64,000 bases of DNA from Zychaea mexicana (lineage: Eukaryota; Mucoromycota; Mucoromycetes; Mucorales; Lichtheimiaceae): NCBI RefSeq assembly GCF_025766255.1, contig NW_026516689.1, positions 310,001 through 374,000 of the forward strand, in the 5' to 3' direction. The notes below the pieces were generated by a model. It ran no database searches, had not been told where the DNA came from, and was given only the letters and a program-made list of their open reading frames with translations. Position 1 is the first letter of the stretch; the number at the start of each line of letters is the position of its first letter. Shown here one piece after another: positions 61,246-64,000 of this stretch. The position numbers and the translations under genes are program-made.

Positions 61246-63197
61246 ATTGCATATAGTCCTCCCTCTATTATGCAAATGTAAACACATTACCAAATATGGA
61301 ACTTCTCCCCTGATTTCGTTTGTCTTGCTTCTTCAAGTGGTGATCTTGTGCGACTTGATTATTTTTACATTTTTCTCTTTCTGATCATCGATTCTGTATG
61401 TTGAGAGGGTCTTATGAGCGAATCTAAGCTATGAAGAGGTGGTATGGCTGTCAATATAATATCTAACAATAAAAGAAGCTGTGTGTGTTCACGCGCGAAG
61501 ATTTTTGGTGATTGCCTTGATAAGCATTGCTTTATTCCTCAATTCGCTCTCTTCTTTCTACTACCACGGCATTTACATGTTGGGCTCATGTAAAAGTTAT
61601 TCTCCATGTGAAAATGATTGTGCGCAACTATCTACTTATTCGCAATCTGCACGTTTGCCCATGAAGGTAACACCTAGTTACTATCGTCTATCTTCGTAAC
61701 TATCTCCTAGGTATATATGCCCCCAAGCGACGTAATCCCCGTACATATCGCACAAATGAGCAATACTGCCGACAGACGAAACTTGTAAAAATAAGTCACG
61801 GAAAGATTCGCGTACCTGATGTAGAACTTTTTCATATATGCGTAAACTTTGCAAACCACCGCTTGTCAATGAAGCCGATCAATGCACCTTCTTAATGTAT
61901 GTGAAACCAGCTAGAGGGCAACGAGCTGCACTCGTCATTATCGCTTTATCTTTGCTAAGAGATTAGACAGAAAATGCGAGTTAACAAACGATTAGCACGG
62001 AAGAAACAGACCTAGTATGAGGTACTCCGTTGGTCAAAGCGCAGAGTTGGGCTCGGTGCTGTGTAAACAAGGAAGCGACCTAGGCGCCAAGTGCACCTAT
62101 GCCAACTGCACTTTTACATATGTTACAGTCGGCGCCTCTCATACGCTTAGCTTATTGACCCAGTATCTGACGACTAAACTCTTTTACTTTTAATTATCAT
62201 TGTCGGTATAATCAATATCACCATTGGCACATATTCTCTTCTTTATCTTACTGCGTCTTCTTCTGCGACTGCATGTTCTTCAGCTACCACAAGCTTCTCC
62301 ATGACTACTTTATAAAAGGATGCGCTGTCAAACTACTTACTGGTCATTATATCTTTCTCTTCTTCGCGGTTTGCCCTTTGCCTCACGATGATGTGTGGCC
62401 GCTCAATGAAATCCGGCTATACTCAATTTAAACAAGTTGTACTGTTTACTTGCCATATTATTCATCTTCAAACATTCAGCTTGCAGCTTCGCTCGTGCTT
62501 GCTAATACAGGTTCTCGAGAACTTGTAGGCTCTAACCACCTCCTCTGTAAAATACTCTAGGCAGAGAGACTAGACTTTGGCGGGGTTAAACTCAGGTTGT
62601 CTGACAGGGAAGACATATCGATGATGGCCCTATGCAGCACCTTTCGTGTTGGTGAGTAGACAAGGATGTATACCAACGTTTACATTTTAAATAGCCTCGA
62701 ATAGCTGAAGGCTATGGTAGAATTGTCAAATCTCGTTACCATTCTATCCTTAAGTTTTTCTGGGGCTTCTGGATCCGTAAAAATCTTTCCGTTTTCCTTT
62801 ATACAGAATGCAATGCTCTTTCTTGGTTTTCGGCGCTACATGCCATCCTTGTGCATGTAAGCGATGAAGATTCACTGCCAGCTAGATCATAAGTTGATTT
62901 CCTAGTGGGACATAGTGTTAACATGTTGAATGCGGTGGTTTTATTTAATTTTGAATATGTATAACATGCATGTTAGAAGGAAAAGCAACCCCCGAACATG
63001 TTGAAACGTTCTATCTTACAGAGGATAAGTTACCGAGGTAACTAGAAAAGAGTTATGGGTAATGATATACTAAAAAGAAAATGGGAGAAGAGACTAGAAG
63101 CAGGATGAAAATGTGACAAGAAGGGCTATTATGTTTATAAAAAGGGGGTGCTTTTAACATTTACAAGAGATACTCTGGAATGTCCAAAGTGCATTGC
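61246..63197. other. Gene-poor stretch with possible coding relics on the minus strand
   Basis: Minus-strand pieces with protein-like composition are separated by stops: VLHQVRESFRDLFLQVSSVG with CDMYGDYVAWGHIYLG (61870-61690), VLHRAIIDMSSLSDNLSLTP (about 62660-62570) and IKENGKIFTDPEAPEKLKDR (62815-62720). These may be a decayed gene or transposon. No intact gene seen. Confidence 0.35.
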
Positions 63198-64000
63198 TTA
63201 GTAACGGTACATATCGGGCTTGTAGGGACCAGCAACGGGGATGGAGAGGTAGTCGGACTGGACGGTGGTCAATTCAGACAACTTGACACCCAACTTGCCC
63301 AAGTGAGCACGGGCAACTTCTTCGTCAAGCTTCTTGGGCAAGACGTGGACACCGACGGACCATTGGCCGGGCTGGGTCCAGAGAGCGATCTGAGCCAAGA
63401 CCTGGTTGGAGAAGGAGTTGGACATGACGAACGAAGGATGGCCGGTGGCACAGCCCAAGTTGACAAGACGGCCCTCGGCAAGCAAGATGACGTGACGGCC
63501 GTTCTTCATGGTGAAGCGGTCGACCTGGGGCTTAATGTTGACGCACTCAGCGGCGTTGGCCTTGATCCAGGCAACGTCGATTTCAATGTCAAAGTGACCA
63601 ATGTTGCAGACAATAGCATCATCCTTCATCTGCTCAAAGTGGGCACCAGTGATAATGTCACGACAGCCGGTGGTGGTGACGTAGATGTTTGCTTCCTTGA
63701 CAGCGTCCTCCATGGTGGTGACTTCGTAACCTTCCATGGCGGCCTGGAGAGCGTTGATGGGATCGATTTCGGTGACCAAGACACGCGAACCGAAGGCACG
63801 GAGGGCAGCACTATAGTGTTATGTGCGTTGTGAGTCACGGTTCTTTTGTTGGCGTAATAAATGCACAACCTCCCCACCCCAATGTGTACGCATGTATGCA
63901 AGTGTAAAAGAAAGAAGAAAACTTACGCGCAACCCTTGCCGACATCACCGAAACCAGCGACGACCGAGACCTTACCGGCAATCATGACATCGGTGGCACG
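63198..64000 (-). CDS. SAH1: S-adenosylhomocysteine hydrolase (C-terminal part)
   Basis: Two exons are in the window: 64000-63927 (5' part cut by the window edge) and 63810-63198. The enzyme splits S-adenosyl-homocysteine into adenosine and homocysteine, removing the product that inhibits methyltransferases. The NAD-binding glycine loop [12 protein letters not shown] is built across the splice. It is followed by the acidic [19 protein letters not shown] strand end, [19 protein letters not shown] and [10 protein letters not shown], the C-terminal [20 protein letters not shown], and the typical ending [15 protein letters not shown], with the Lys and Tyr that reach into the partner subunit's NAD site. 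The N-terminal substrate domain lies outside the window. Confidence 0.97.

Overview
The window is nuclear DNA from a filamentous fungus, most likely an early-diverging zygomycete of the Mucoromycota (Mucorales-like). The evidence is compact genes with many short GT-AG introns (about 50-115 nt), fungal housekeeping genes (SLY1, MED8, NUP57/NUP54, TRM8, RTP1, COA3, SAH1, a mitoferrin, a DSC-complex DUF1746 protein), large low-complexity Gln/His/Ser proteins, F-box and PPR genes, and DNA transposons. Genus cannot be settled from the sequence alone. I saw no tRNA, rRNA or CRISPR array.

Layout: (1) 3-3740, a C2/PH-domain polyglutamine gene broken by an 806-bp fragment that is a near-identical partial copy of a gene 11.6 kb downstream, and carrying a 3' frameshift. 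(2) 5.2-10.2 kb, a decayed Helitron (HUH Rep plus Pif1-type helicase) with several frameshifts, followed by a GC-rich block of GCGAAGC-type mini-hairpins and a 67-bp tandem repeat. (3) 11.9-14.3 kb, the intact multi-exon parent of the duplicated fragment, a member of an unnamed family. (4) 15.4-22.2 kb, mitoferrin, a DUF1746/Dsc4-like membrane protein and a 1,165-residue PPR protein. (5) 23,835-26,799, a structurally complete PIF/Harbinger transposon with TIRs, a TAA target duplication, a spliced transposase and a spliced trihelix-like accessory gene. (6) 29.0-40.9 kb, TRM8, two tandem ubiquitin C-terminal hydrolases, RTP1/TANGO6, mitochondrial ribosomal protein bS6m and a TPR-F-box-LRR gene, followed by a decayed paralogue of that F-box gene. 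(7) 43-61 kb, an unknown multi-pass membrane protein, two disordered-protein genes, SLY1, MED8, a decayed gene, mS38, NUP57 and COA3. (8) 61-63.2 kb, mostly empty with possible coding relics, then the 3' part of S-adenosylhomocysteine hydrolase.

There is no operon logic. Several neighbours serve mitochondria (mitoferrin, PPR protein, bS6m, mS38, COA3), which I read as chance. The most unusual points are the gene fragment captured inside the C2/PH gene, the hairpin block beside the Helitron, the intact Harbinger element with nested TIR-like repeats, and the F-box and UCH tandem duplications. I did not find a clear new multi-gene system.
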